Assembly (NCBI GenBank): GCA_937997635.1
Contig: CALLFA010000014.1
Location: forward strand, 1 to 32,057
Source of the DNA: an uncultured Saprospiraceae bacterium
GTDB lineage: Bacteria > Bacteroidota > Bacteroidia > Chitinophagales > Saprospiraceae
Direction: 5' to 3'
DNA: 32,057 nucleotides
Below the pieces are notes generated by a model. That model worked only from the letters and a program-made list of their open reading frames with translations, did not search any database and was not told the origin of the DNA. Shown one piece after another: positions 14,852 to 24,073 of this stretch (the stretch's first letter is position 1; each line of letters begins with the position of its first letter). The position numbers and the translations under genes are program-made.

Positions 14852-14989
14852 CGCTGAACATGGATGAATTCCCAACAGATAATTATTTAATTGAGATGAG
14901 GAATAATATTAATCAAACTATCCCTTTTCTAAATTTGATTAGGAATTAGTAAAAAATTAGATCAATAAGTGTTTAAGCCATCACTAATG

Positions 14990-17900
14990 TTAAGGCCTCC
15001 GAATCAATCGATCCGAGAGCAATTGCATACCATACTCAGCCATTGCACTATTTATTTTTGGCAAAGTAGTATTGATTAGCTGATTCAAATCTCCAATCTC
15101 TTTATCTAATTCAACGATCAATTCATCACGTACACCGTATGCCTGATCTGTAGGCGCATAATCACCTCGTTGTTGATCAAACATGAGAAAGGCAAGACGA
15201 TTGTTGATGCGTATGCCATAGTTTAATGGATCTTGATAAGACTCATTTTTGGTCATATGGATGTTATTTTCAATGAACTCCAACTCTGAAACAAATGAAT
15301 CTAACTCCTTAGTCAAAGTTGACGTTTTGCTTGAAGATTTTTTCAATTTTGTTTTTATGTATTCAATATCACTTTTCAATTCTCTGATGTCGATAATGGC
15401 TTGATGTGATTTGCTGACTTCATCTCTGACACTAATAAGGTAATCAAATTGTTTTTCATATTCTTCTTGTGTCGTCTTCATTCTAGGATCTGGAATAATG
15501 GAAAATGTTTGTTCTTCAATCTTTTTATTCAAACTCAATTCGGCAGTGTAATTTCCTGGGATTGCTTTTGGTCCTCTATTCGGTGAGGAATACAATATCA
15601 TGCCATCAAATTCTTTAAACCCATCATAACGCATATCCCATTGATATCTGTGACCTCCTTTACTAGCCTTGAGTGGATGTTGTTTGTCTTTACTGCTAAT
15701 AGTTTTGATCACTTCACCAGAAGCATCTTTGATCGTGAGCATGAGCGTATCATCGTCAGAAATATCATTCACATAATAATGAAAGGCAACACCAGCAGGG
15801 ATATTTGTTCCCTCTTTTAATGAGTTGGCTCTTCCTCTTCCTCCTTGTGCCATTCTGTACGCAGGTTTAGACTCAAATAGGTAGTGCGATTTTTTTGCTA
15901 GATCTGCTGACATTTCCTGTAAAGGAGTCAAATCATCAAGCATCCAAAAACTTCTGCCATGTGTCGCAGCAATTAGGCTGTTGTCTTTGACATGTAAATC
16001 ACGTATCGCTACAATCGGCAAATTCATCTGCAATGCTTGCCAATGATCACCATTGTTAAAGGATACATACATGCCCCATTCTGTACCTGCATATAATAAG
16101 CCGTCTCTCTTGTGATCGGTTCGAATGGCTCTGGTATATTGATCATTTGGAATGCCGTTTGTAATCAACTTCCAAGATTTTCCGTAATTATCTGTTCGAT
16201 ATAAATACGGTCTATAATCTCCAAATTTGTATGAAGTAGCAGCTAGATAAGCCACACCTTTTTTCGATGGATGAATATCAATACAATTCATCATGTTGTT
16301 TTTTGGTGCCATACTGGGTGTGATGTTGTCCCACTGTACACCTCCATCACGAGTGACATGAACAAGTCCGTCATCACTCGCCGCATAAATCACTCCTTCT
16401 TCTACTGTTGATTCTGCTGCAGCAAAAATAGTGGCATAAAATTCCACTCCAGTATTGTCTTGTGTGATTGGTCCTCCCGAACTTCTGATTGTTTCTGGAT
16501 CATTTCTCGTCAGGTCAGGGCTGATGACTTCCCAGGATTGGCCACCATTCTCTGAGACATGTACATAATTAGACGTGGCGTACAAGCGCTTGGGATTGTG
16601 TGGACTGAAGAACACTGGATAATTCCAATTGAATCGATACTTCATGACTTCGGCTCCACTACCAGCGGGATTGTCGGGCCAGACATTGGTACTTCTGGTT
16701 TGACCTGTATTGTGGTCTTTGCGCATCATGTATCCTTTATAAGTGCCGCCATAGACAATGTTATTATCTGTAGGGTCAGGCGCTAAGTGAGCACTCTCGC
16801 CACCAGCCGTTGGTTCCCAATGTCGTTCTGTAATGGAATTGCCTGACGTGCGATGCAAAATTCTTACCGTACTGTTGTCTTGTTGCGCACCATAAATCCG
16901 GTAAGGAAAATGATCGTCGGTTGTCACTCGGTAAAACTGTGCCGTAGGTTGATTTAAATATGTTGTCCAGTTTTCTCCACCATCAAAACTGATTTGGCCA
17001 CCACCGTCATCAGCGATTGCCATTCGTTGATTGTCCTCTTTTGAAATCCACAGATCGTGATGATCTCCATGAGGTGTGCGGATGCGGTCAAAGCTTTCGC
17101 CTCCGTCCTTGGATTTCCAAAAACCAACATTTAGCACATAAACAACATCCTCGTTTTGGGTATCCGCATACAGACGGGTATAGTACCAGGCACGTTGCCT
17201 CAGTTCTCTATTTGCACTCGTTTTTTTCCACGTCTTCCCTGCATCATCGCTTCTAAAAACACCACCGTCTTTTGCTTCAATTGCCACCCATAAGCGATCT
17301 GAGTTGACTGGAGAAACCGTCACGCCGATGATACCAAGAACACCTGAAGGCAAACCTTTGTGTTTGGTGATGTCTGTCCAGTTGTCTCCACCATCCGTAC
17401 TCTTCCACAACTTGCTTCCTGGGCCTCCACTGTCCATGCGGTAGCCATTTCGTTTGATTTGCCACGTACTGGCATACATAATTCGTGGGTTATTAGGATC
17501 AAGAATGAGGTCGACAGCACCTGCTTTAGTTGATTCAAAAAGTACTCGTTTCCAATTTTTGCCGCCATCTACAGATTTATACACACCTCGCATGTCATTG
17601 GGTTTCCACAAATTTCCCATTGCGGCAACGTAGACAATGTCTGGATTAGTCGGGTGTATACGAATCCGTCCGATGTGCTCAGATTCTTTCAACCCAATAA
17701 ATTCCCAATTGTCACCAGCATCTGTAGATTTCCACAATCCCTTTCCTGATGACACATCTCCTCTAATAGTTTGTTCGCCTTCACCCACATAAATGATGTT
17801 TGGATCGCTTTCAGAAACAGCGACTGCTCCGATTGAACCACCATAAAATCCGTCCGAGATATTGATCCAGGTATTTCCGCCGTCCTTCGTTTTCCAAGTA

Positions 17901-18103
17901 CCACCACCAGCAGTCCCCATATAGTAAAGATTTGGGTTGTGAGAGACGCCAGTAATCGTCCCAGCACGACCACCTCTGAATGGACCGAGTTGACGCCATT
18001 CAAGAACACTCAGGAGGTCATCCGAAATGGTTTGTTGAGATTGAATATCAGATGATGAAAAAAAATAAAGTAAACAGACGGAGAGAAAAAGTGATAATCG
18101 CAT
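14990..18103 (-). CDS. Secreted VPS10/BNR-repeat beta-propeller protein (glycosyl-hydrolase-like)
   Basis: The 1,037-residue product has a Sec signal (about 1-22, ending near SSSDIQSQQ). A very long propeller region follows with at least eleven Asp-box (BNR) repeats of the SxDGGxxW type, for example TKDGGNTW, STDAGDNW, SVDGGKNW, STDGGDNW, SENGGQSW and TRDGGVQW. This places it with the sortilin/VPS10-like, 'WD40/YVTN/BNR-like' proteins abundant in marine and activated-sludge Bacteroidota. From about residue 740 onward comes a beta-sandwich-like part and then a helical, Glu/Lys-rich segment (about 880-1000). It is often annotated as a glycosyl hydrolase, but no catalytic residues can be assigned; a binding or scaffold role outside the cell is equally possible. 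The first ATG directly precedes the signal peptide. It stands alone, divergent from radA. Confidence 0.88.
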   Translation of the reverse strand: MRLSLFLSVCLLYFFSSSDIQSQQTISDDLLSVLEWRQLGPFRGGRAGTITGVSHNPNLYYMGTAGGGTWKTKDGGNTWINISDGFYGGSIGAVAVSESDPNIIYVGEGEQTIRGDVSSGKGLWKSTDAGDNWEFIGLKESEHIGRIRIHPTNPDIVYVAAMGNLWKPNDMRGVYKSVDGGKNWKRVLFESTKAGAVDLILDPNNPRIMYASTWQIKRNGYRMDSGGPGSKLWKSTDGGDNWTDITKHKGLPSGVLGIIGVTVSPVNSDRLWVAIEAKDGGVFRSDDAGKTWKKTSANRELRQRAWYYTRLYADTQNEDVVYVLNVGFWKSKDGGESFDRIRTPHGDHHDLWISKEDNQRMAIADDGGGQISFDGGENWTTYLNQPTAQFYRVTTDDHFPYRIYGAQQDNSTVRILHRTSGNSITERHWEPTAGGESAHLAPDPTDNNIVYGGTYKGYMMRKDHNTGQTRSTNVWPDNPAGSGAEVMKYRFNWNYPVFFSPHNPKRLYATSNYVHVSENGGQSWEVISPDLTRNDPETIRSSGGPITQDNTGVEFYATIFAAAESTVEEGVIYAASDDGLVHVTRDGGVQWDNITPSMAPKNNMMNCIDIHPSKKGVAYLAATSYKFGDYRPYLYRTDNYGKSWKLITNGIPNDQYTRAIRTDHKRDGLLYAGTEWGMYVSFNNGDHWQALQMNLPIVAIRDLHVKDNSLIAATHGRSFWMLDDLTPLQEMSADLAKKSHYLFESKPAYRMAQGGRGRANSLKEGTNIPAGVAFHYYVNDISDDDTLMLTIKDASGEVIKTISSKDKQHPLKASKGGHRYQWDMRYDGFKEFDGMILYSSPNRGPKAIPGNYTAELSLNKKIEEQTFSIIPDPRMKTTQEEYEKQFDYLISVRDEVSKSHQAIIDIRELKSDIEYIKTKLKKSSSKTSTLTKELDSFVSELEFIENNIHMTKNESYQDPLNYGIRINNRLAFLMFDQQRGDYAPTDQAYGVRDELIVELDKEIGDLNQLINTTLPKINSAMAEYGMQLLSDRLIRRP

Positions 18104-18458
18104 AATCTAATGTTGATAGACTGATTAAAGTACGCAATCTAAAACACATGTTGAAAAATATGTGCTGTTATTCGAAAGTATTGCTGAAGAGAATGTTGAT
18201 CTCAAGTTTACAATTAGCCCTAAAATGGACAGGGGTCTACTTGCGTAGAACCCTGTTTAACCCCAAAAAACCAATTGAAAACAATCTACAATCAGCGCTT
18301 AAACTGACTGTATATATATCTTTGTATTTAATTAAAATCTATGTTCATGGGATTAGAATCAAATACAGTCTTTAGACGAGATGAAATTAGTAAGGACACA
18401 TTTATTTAAAATTTTAACACTTTTACTAGAAACTCTTGTCTTTGTGTAATTTTGACCT
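18104..18458. other. Intergenic region between divergent genes (355 bp)
   Basis: This stretch should carry promoters for the BNR-propeller gene (minus) and radA (plus). One strong hairpin (18230-18255) is present. A 75-codon frame at 18148-18375 has an unconvincing composition and is not called a gene. I could not pick out promoter elements reliably. Confidence 0.6.
18230..18255. other. Strong hairpin in the divergent intergenic region
   Basis: The arms at 18230-18240 and 18245-18255 (CAGGGGTCTAC / GTAGAACCCTG) pair at 10 of 11 positions around a TTGC loop, and TTTAA follows on the plus strand. It lies about 200 bases before radA. The T-run is too short for a confident terminator. It could be an RNA leader structure, a terminator for a short transcript, or a relic of a repeat. 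Confidence 0.5.
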
Positions 18459-19829
18459 GTGGGAAAGCAAAAGAAAGCATTTTTATGTTCAAACTGTGGT
18501 GCTCAATCGACAAGATGGGAAGGACGTTGCAACAGCTGTAACCAATGGAACACACTTCAAGAAATTACCATTCAAGAAGAAACCAAGACCGAGAAGAAAC
18601 GAAACCCATGGGCTTCCTTAGAGCGGACGCACAAGACTTCCGAACTTATCCAAGAAGTCCAAACCTTGGAAACGGACAGATTAAAAAGTTCGAGTAAGGA
18701 ATTGGATCGCGTATTGGGTGGTGGATTGGTTAAAGGATCGATGGTATTATTAGGTGGCCAGCCAGGTATTGGCAAATCAACATTAATGTTACAGATGGCA
18801 TTGCGATTTCTTAATTCGGTGCTGTATGTGTCAGGAGAAGAAAGTGCTGCTCAAATTAAAATGAGGGCCGACCGCATCGGTATTCGAAATCAGGAGTGTT
18901 ACATATTTACGGAGACGAATCTCAAAAAAATATTTAAAGAAGTCAAAGAAAAACAGCCTGCCTGTGTGGTGATTGATTCTATACAGACCTTGATGAGCCC
19001 TGATGTCGATTCGATGGCAGGTAGCGTCAGTCAATTGAAAGAATGCGCAGGCGAAATTCAATTTTTTGCGAAAGAACATGACATTCCATTTTTTATCATT
19101 GGCCACATTACTAAGGAAGGATCGATAGCTGGGCCAAAGTTGTTGGAGCATGTGGTAGATGTGGTGTTGCATTTTGAGGGGGATCAAAATTATTCTTATC
19201 GAATATTGCGATCATTAAAAAATCGCTTTGGGTCGACGGATGAGATTGGTATATATGAAATGATGGAAACAGGTCTACGGGAAGTCACAAATCCATCTGA
19301 ATTGTTGATTCAACAACACGATGCCCGATTAAGTGGTAGTTGTATTGGAGCAGCAGTCGAAGGCAAACAACCGTTGCTGGTAGAAACGCAAGCTTTAGTT
19401 GGGACTGCAGTCTATGGTAGTCCCCAGCGCTCAACAACAGGTTTTGAAAATAGACGACTGAATATGTTGTTGGCAGTATTGGAAAAGCGGTGCGGTTTGG
19501 TGATTGCTAATCACGATGTCTTTCTCAATATTGCAGGAGGGATTAAAATCCAAGATCCTGCCATGGACCTGCCTACGGTATGTGCGATTTTATCATCGAT
19601 GCACGATATTCCGATTGAGCAGACCATTTGTTTTGCTGGAGAAATCGGCTTATCAGGAGAGGTGCGATCTGTAAGTCGCATTGAACAACGCATTCAAGAA
19701 GCAGAGCGACTTGGCTTCGAACAAATATTTATTTCTTCTCACAATGTAAAGGCATTAAAATCTACGTACAGCATTCAAGTAAAGGATATTAAGACAGTTG
19801 GGGACCTTCTTCATGAATTATTTGTTTAA
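18459..19829 (+). CDS. radA: DNA repair protein RadA (Sms)
   Basis: The 456-residue product has the complete RadA/Sms layout. There is an N-terminal zinc finger (C10, C13, C24, C27), a RecA-like ATPase with Walker A GGQPGIGKST (99-108), a Walker B region VVIDSIQTL (170-178) and the diagnostic KNRFG motif (254-258). A C-terminal Lon-protease-like domain (about 275-456, DLPTVCAILSS...GEIGLSGEVR) completes it. RadA processes recombination intermediates and drives branch migration and helicase activity with RecA. The start is GTG at 18459, since a TGA lies five bases earlier in frame and the zinc finger begins at residue 10. A DCC-family gene follows after 8 bases and is probably co-transcribed. 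Confidence 0.97.
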   Translation: MGKQKKAFLCSNCGAQSTRWEGRCNSCNQWNTLQEITIQEETKTEKKRNPWASLERTHKTSELIQEVQTLETDRLKSSSKELDRVLGGGLVKGSMVLLGGQPGIGKSTLMLQMALRFLNSVLYVSGEESAAQIKMRADRIGIRNQECYIFTETNLKKIFKEVKEKQPACVVIDSIQTLMSPDVDSMAGSVSQLKECAGEIQFFAKEHDIPFFIIGHITKEGSIAGPKLLEHVVDVVLHFEGDQNYSYRILRSLKNRFGSTDEIGIYEMMETGLREVTNPSELLIQQHDARLSGSCIGAAVEGKQPLLVETQALVGTAVYGSPQRSTTGFENRRLNMLLAVLEKRCGLVIANHDVFLNIAGGIKIQDPAMDLPTVCAILSSMHDIPIEQTICFAGEIGLSGEVRSVSRIEQRIQEAERLGFEQIFISSHNVKALKSTYSIQVKDIKTVGDLLHELFV

Positions 19830-19837
19830 GGCTTATC

Positions 19838-20266
19838 ATGTCAATAGAAGAAATAGAACAATTGTCTTTTGATAATCCGATCGTTGTTTATGATGGACAA
19901 TGCTTTTTGTGTCACAGAGCAATTCAACTCATGTTTAATCAGGATAAAAATAATGTCATAAGATTTCTGAGAATTCAAGACGATTCAGCAAAGCAGCTGT
20001 TCAAAAAATTAAATTACGATTTCGAAAAAGATGAAACTGTTTTCCTGATTCTAAATGGTACATACTTTACACATACTGATGTCACTATAGAAATTAGTCG
20101 ATTCTTAAAAATGCCATATAGATTGTTGTCTGTTATAAAAATAGTGCCTAGTAACATTAGAAATTTTGTTTATCGGTGGATTGCAAAAAACAGATATCGC
20201 TGGTTTGGTAAATCTGCCTCTTGTATTTTAATGACGAAAGAAATGCAAGAAAAATTAATAAGTTAA
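19838..20266 (+). CDS. DCC-family thiol-disulfide oxidoreductase (DUF393)
   Basis: The 142-residue protein carries the family signature VVYDGQCFLCHRAIQ (about 16-30) with the redox-type CxxC (C22, C25). A middle region IRFLRIQDDSAKQLF and a C-terminal RYRWFGKSASCI follow, all typical of DUF393 proteins of about 130-145 residues. These are thioredoxin-like small proteins of unsettled role, presumed thiol oxidoreductases. The gene starts 8 bases after radA and likely shares its transcript. It then converges with the DUF983 gene over a gap of only 16 bases. Confidence 0.88.
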   Translation: MSIEEIEQLSFDNPIVVYDGQCFLCHRAIQLMFNQDKNNVIRFLRIQDDSAKQLFKKLNYDFEKDETVFLILNGTYFTHTDVTIEISRFLKMPYRLLSVIKIVPSNIRNFVYRWIAKNRYRWFGKSASCILMTKEMQEKLIS

Positions 20267-20282
20267 TTGCATATGCTTAGGT

Positions 20283-20720
20283 TTACTTTTTCTTCGATAT
20301 CCGAGGCTTCCACTCTTTTTGCTCAACTGTCCGGTTTGCAATTTCAAGTTTGACTCTTTCTTCAACCTCAGGTTTGTGTTTTTCCATTAAATGCAACCAC
20401 AATGACCTCGAGTAGCGTAGCAGCCAAAGGTAGGTAACGACTGCTAAAGCAATGACCACGAGCATGGCACTTTCAACAGTCCATTTATAATAGAACACTA
20501 AGAAGAGGACAATACCTAAAAACAACCATGAAGAGATCGCATAGGAGACCATCATGGCTCCATAGTAAAAGCCAATTTCTGGTTCGGTCTTTTGACCACA
20601 GTATTGGCATTTGTCTGGCATTGCTAGTGGGTTTTTCAGATTCAATGGTTTGATGAAAATATCCCCTTGCCTGCATCTGGGGCATTTATAATTCCAAGCC
20701 GCTTTCCATGAAAATCCCAT
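20283..20720 (-). CDS. DUF983 membrane protein with zinc-ribbon-like cysteines
   Basis: The protein of about 145 residues begins MGFSWKAAWNYKCPRCRQGD, giving CPRC near residue 14. A second CQYCG follows 24 residues later, together with the motif EPEIGFYYGAMMVSYAIS that defines DUF983. Two membrane segments come next (about 60-100). The C-terminus is charged (KPEVEERVKLEIANRTVEQKEWK). DUF983 proteins are small membrane proteins with a predicted four-Cys zinc site and unknown role. The frame extends to a TTG at 20738; the ATG at 20720 is preferred. The CBS-domain gene diverges from it. Confidence 0.87.
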   Translation of the reverse strand: MGFSWKAAWNYKCPRCRQGDIFIKPLNLKNPLAMPDKCQYCGQKTEPEIGFYYGAMMVSYAISSWLFLGIVLFLVFYYKWTVESAMLVVIALAVVTYLWLLRYSRSLWLHLMEKHKPEVEERVKLEIANRTVEQKEWKPRISKKK

Positions 20721-20819
20721 ACCTAGATTTTTGTGCAAAGATATAAGCTAAGAGAACATAAGGCTACTCTATCTGGCATTCAGACAAGTAAAAGACATGA
20801 ACTAGAATCATTTCGATAA

Positions 20820-20844
20820 ACATATATTAAACAGATATATATGT
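20820..20844. promoter_or_regulatory. Inverted repeat in the DUF983/CBS divergent region
   Basis: ACATATAT (20820-20827) and ATATATGT (20837-20844) are perfect reverse complements with a 9-base spacer, located between the two divergent genes. This is the geometry of a dimeric repressor site. It is AT-rich, so chance is possible, and no regulator gene is nearby. Confidence 0.25.
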
Positions 20845-20916
20845 GGACAAATGCAAATTATGCAGTGCAAAATATTGATAAATAAAATTATTTTGTACTT
20901 TAAATAAAAAACCAAC

Positions 20917-21369
20917 ATGAAGAATTTTCAAACTAGGGCTGTAGATACAATGGATAATGCCAAAGCGCAGTCACCACCTGTCAAAGATTATATGACTCGC
21001 GACTTGATCACCTTTACACCAGATACCGATATAAACGAGGTTATCAATACACTGTTAGAGCACAGAATATCAGGAGCTCCTGTACTCAATAGTGTAGGAG
21101 AAGTGGTAGGTCTTATCGACGATAAGGATTGCTTAAATGTATTGTTTGGAAGTATGTATAACCGGACACCAGTTGGCCCAGATACGGTTTCCAATTACAT
21201 GTCGAATGTCATGAAATCGATCAGCGTTGACGATAATATCATGGATGTGGCCTATGTGTTTTCTACATCTCCATACAAGCGATTACTCGTCAAGGATGAG
21301 AATAATAAACTAGTGGGACAGATAAGCCGACGCGATATATTGAGAGCAATTAAGGAAATGGATTGTTAG
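20917..21369 (+). CDS. CBS-pair (Bateman) domain protein
   Basis: The 150-residue product is little more than two CBS motifs. The first is about 22-75 (VKDYMTRDLITFTPDTDINEV ... ISGAPVLNSVGEVVGLID) and the second about 88-148 (VSNYMSNVMKSISVDDNIMDV ... KRLLVKDENNKLVGQISRRDIL). Stand-alone CBS pairs bind adenosyl nucleotides and regulate partner enzymes or transporters; no partner is evident here. An N-terminal tail of about 20 polar residues precedes. The ATG at 20917 is the first in frame after an AT-rich leader. The downstream propeller gene converges on it, 89 bases away. Confidence 0.9.
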   Translation: MKNFQTRAVDTMDNAKAQSPPVKDYMTRDLITFTPDTDINEVINTLLEHRISGAPVLNSVGEVVGLIDDKDCLNVLFGSMYNRTPVGPDTVSNYMSNVMKSISVDDNIMDVAYVFSTSPYKRLLVKDENNKLVGQISRRDILRAIKEMDC

Positions 21370-21458
21370 GATACTTGTTGTGTCATTTTCTTCAGGGTTA
21401 AAATCTCTGGTACTGGCACTTATACTGCTATGTCTAAAAACAATACTCGCCACAATTG

Positions 21459-22526
21459 TCAAACTCGCTCTAACTTAACTGGATATGTATTGTCAGCATT
21501 CCATTGGCAGACATAAATATTCTTATCGTTATCAATACAAACATCATGGCCGTGCTTAATGATGGCTTGATCCTGTATCATAAGTTGCAATTGACCATCG
21601 ATGTATTTAGGTGCAGTACCACCTGGATTAGATACCACTTTATTGTTTTTGTTGAGGATTGTCACAAATCCTGAATCAGGTGTACGGTTCAGATACTTGA
21701 GTCTAGACCAGCAGACGCCAGCGTACAAATTATCATCATCGATCACAGGCCTGCATACGAAAGCTCCTGGCAAAAACAAGGTTTCAAGATATTGTCCATC
21801 AAGTGTGAATCGCTTAAAGCAATTATGTCCACGTGATGTAATCAATAGTGTTGGATTATTTTTATCTCGTTGATCTATCGTAACCCCATGTGCTGTTTGA
21901 AATTGATCGTCGCCATCACCTCTACCTCCACCTATTTTTCTGATAAATTCTCCAGACTGACTAAACTGCAAAATGTATTGCGAACCATAACCATCAGCTA
22001 AGTAGATGTCTCCATTAGAAGCGATTGCACTCTCTGTAGGTGCAAAACTATCTCCCTCTTCATAGGCTCCATAAGTAGACGGGTGACCGATCCGCATCAG
22101 TTCTCTACCACCAAGCGTCGTCTTTATGAGAGTCCCTGCCGTATCACAGATAAATAAAAACTCATCGCCTCCAGCGCTCCAATGCGTAAGCCCGTGTCCA
22201 CTGGTATAACTGATGCCCCAATGATCCAGCAACTTACCTGACTTGTCATAAATTAAAATATTGTTTTTGGTGTTATCGCCTACCATGATCAATCTCCCTT
22301 TGTTATCCATGATCATCTCGTGACAATTTGTGACAGGTGTTTTTGCAGGATCTAAATCTCCCCAAGCCTTATGTACGCGATATCTAAAATCTCCATGACC
22401 AACTATTTCCTCACTTAACTTAGGTTTTGATTTATTGATGTAAAATGAGGGAATGATGAATGATCCAGCCAATGCATTTCCTGAATTATGGATGAATTTT
22501 CTTCTGTTGATTTTCTTCTTTGACAT
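21459..22526 (-). CDS. Tat-exported 6-bladed beta-propeller (NHL-like) protein
   Basis: From the ATG at 22526 the product is 355 residues and starts with a twin-arginine signal (KKKINRRKFIHNSGNALAGSFIIP, about 3-26). The body is an NHL/peptidylglycine-amidating-lyase-like propeller with repeated blades such as GRLIMVGDNTKNNILIYDKSGKLLDHWG, QYILQFSQSGEFIRKIGG and GHNCFKRFTLDGQYLETL. There are conserved metal-site-like histidines (NCHEMIMD, GHGLTHW, AHGVTID, KHGHDVCID). The frame is open for 84 codons further upstream, but that part lacks signal features, and starting at 22526 places the Tat motif at the N-terminus. It probably works folded in the periplasm, as a hydrolase/lyase or binding protein; the exact activity is not readable. 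Confidence 0.82.
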   Translation of the reverse strand: MSKKKINRRKFIHNSGNALAGSFIIPSFYINKSKPKLSEEIVGHGDFRYRVHKAWGDLDPAKTPVTNCHEMIMDNKGRLIMVGDNTKNNILIYDKSGKLLDHWGISYTSGHGLTHWSAGGDEFLFICDTAGTLIKTTLGGRELMRIGHPSTYGAYEEGDSFAPTESAIASNGDIYLADGYGSQYILQFSQSGEFIRKIGGGRGDGDDQFQTAHGVTIDQRDKNNPTLLITSRGHNCFKRFTLDGQYLETLFLPGAFVCRPVIDDDNLYAGVCWSRLKYLNRTPDSGFVTILNKNNKVVSNPGGTAPKYIDGQLQLMIQDQAIIKHGHDVCIDNDKNIYVCQWNADNTYPVKLERV

Positions 22527-22892
22527 AATGCTTGATTGTATGATTAAGTTAGAAAGATAATTTTGATAATAGGTACTGTGGTTGCTAAAATAAATGTCAC
22601 CTATGAATAAAATTTTACATTGAGTTTGATTCAAAAAAATACCAAAAGGAGAATGGTTTGACTGATTTATTACGTAGAAGTGTTGTCTGTTGTCAAGACG
22701 AAAAACGCAGTGAATGCAGGTATTCACGAGTATTTTCAACGATGAGAACAGATAAAAGATCAAGTAAGAAACGGTCAAACTATTTTCATTTTGGTATACA
22801 TGCCGAATTTGTCTTGTTGAATCGTCTCATCCGAGGGACCACTATTGGCTAATACTTTCTGCGTATTGATAGCCTTTTAATTGTAATATAGA
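22527..22892. other. Intergenic stretch (366 bp)
   Basis: This stretch lies between two minus-strand genes. The minus frame stays open to 22778 upstream of the Tat propeller gene but has no protein-like features. A plus-strand 64-codon frame (22658-22852) is not credible. I see no repeat, hairpin or clear terminator here. Confidence 0.6.
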
Positions 22893-24026
22893 TTATAACT
22901 TCACCACAATATTCCTTCTATACAACACCAATGCAAATAATAAAATAAACAGAGTATAGCAAATGGCAAATGCAAAAGACCCATTATAATTACCTAATGT
23001 TGATTGAAAAATAGTTTCGTACAACCATGCATAGGCATTCGTATCTTCCCATTTAAATGTGAACAACATCAATTTCACAAATAAACCTGATAGCGCATAA
23101 GAGACCAATGGATTAAGACCAAACACACGAAATGGATAAGCCCAGGTAGTCAATTTCTTATGATCTACAATCCAAATCAATATGGTTAGTAAAAGGGTGC
23201 CAAGGCCGCAAGTCAATAACACATAACTACTTGTCCAGATGGGCTTGTTGATTGGAAAACCAACATTCCAAATAAGACCTAAAACTGTCAGTGCGATACC
23301 TGTGCCGACTAAATTCAATAGCTGACTCGTGTCTGCTAATTTTTGATTACTGTCCTTCTTTAATTCCAACACTTTAAGGCCAATAAAGTAGCCAATCAGC
23401 ACATGAGCAATACCAGGAATGGTGCTCACCAAACCTTCAGGATCAAATGGAATACCAAAGCCTTTATACACATGTGCATCACCTAAAATTTTTGGATCTA
23501 GATAAGTAGCTAAATTTCCTTCAAGAGAATACGGATGGCCATCGGCACCAAAAAAATACATGATTCCCCAGTAAGCAAGCAAAATGATTCCAGCAGATAC
23601 TCCTAGAATTTTTTTATCTCTTAACAATACAATCAATAGAGCAGCACCTCCATATGCCAAAGCAATTCTCTGAAGGACACCCAATATCCTCAACTCAGAA
23701 ATGTGTTTGTGGTGAAAGGGAAACCAATTCAAAAAAAGCCCCACCAAAAAGATGAGCGCTGTACGTCTCAATATTTTACGAATAAGTGTTCCTTGGTTTT
23801 GCTGTATTGAACCATTCCCCATCATTTTCGAAAAGGAGATAGACATACTGACACCCACGATAAATAAAAAGAAGGGAAACACTAAATCCGTAGGTGTACA
23901 ACCATGCCACTTGGCGTGAAGCAGAGGTGGGTAGACATATTTCCATGTACCAGGTGTGTTGACAATGATCATAAAAAAGATGGTCATCCCACGCATGATG
24001 TCTATAGACAGTAGACGGTTTTTCAT
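22893..24026 (-). CDS. HGSNAT/NagX-like membrane acyltransferase (DUF5009-type)
   Basis: The 377-residue product from ATG 24026 has about ten membrane segments. It shows the family start RLLSIDIMRGMTIFFMIIVN (4-23), then HAKWHGCTPTDLVFPFFLFIVG (about 38-59), with the His/Asp pair typical of heparan-alpha-glucosaminide N-acetyltransferase relatives. Conserved C-terminal signatures such as FRVFGLNPLVSYALSG are also present. In animals the homologue moves acetyl groups from cytosolic acetyl-CoA to glucosamine across the membrane; bacterial NagX-type members are linked to amino-sugar uptake. The substrate here is unknown. The frame extends upstream to 24104, but that part overlaps the repeat family at 24074 onward, so the ATG at 24026 is chosen. 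Confidence 0.87.
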   Translation of the reverse strand: MKNRLLSIDIMRGMTIFFMIIVNTPGTWKYVYPPLLHAKWHGCTPTDLVFPFFLFIVGVSMSISFSKMMGNGSIQQNQGTLIRKILRRTALIFLVGLFLNWFPFHHKHISELRILGVLQRIALAYGGAALLIVLLRDKKILGVSAGIILLAYWGIMYFFGADGHPYSLEGNLATYLDPKILGDAHVYKGFGIPFDPEGLVSTIPGIAHVLIGYFIGLKVLELKKDSNQKLADTSQLLNLVGTGIALTVLGLIWNVGFPINKPIWTSSYVLLTCGLGTLLLTILIWIVDHKKLTTWAYPFRVFGLNPLVSYALSGLFVKLMLFTFKWEDTNAYAWLYETIFQSTLGNYNGSFAFAICYTLFILLFALVLYRRNIVVKL

Positions 24027-24073
24027 AGTAGAAGGATTAGAAGCTAAAAGATAGACAAACATTTGTGAATAAC

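Larger units (their letters stand above)
14052..14989. other. Decayed intergenic stretch (938 bp)
   Basis: This region holds no intact gene of normal size. It contains a possible 59-codon minus-strand ORF (14202-14381) and a frameshifted beta-helix pseudogene (14520-14851). The rest (14052-14201, 14382-14519, 14852-14989) is AT-rich sequence in which I recognise nothing. The overall look is a gene graveyard between two exported-protein genes. Confidence 0.7.

Noticed and set aside
18148..18375. 75-codon plus-strand ORF upstream of radA
   Set aside because: Composition is not protein-like, it spans the strong hairpin at 18230-18255, and it occupies the promoter region of two divergent genes.
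18447..18454. TAATTTTG matching the Bacteroidota -7 promoter motif TAnnTTTG
   Set aside because: It ends only five bases before the radA start and has no -33 TTTG at the right distance, so it cannot serve the annotated start.
22527..22778. 84-residue N-terminal extension of the Tat propeller protein
   Set aside because: It would bury the twin-arginine signal in the middle of the protein; the ATG at 22526 places it correctly.
22658..22852. 64-codon plus-strand ORF in the gap before the NagX-like gene
   Set aside because: Arg/Ser-rich chance frame with no ribosome-binding site or family resemblance.
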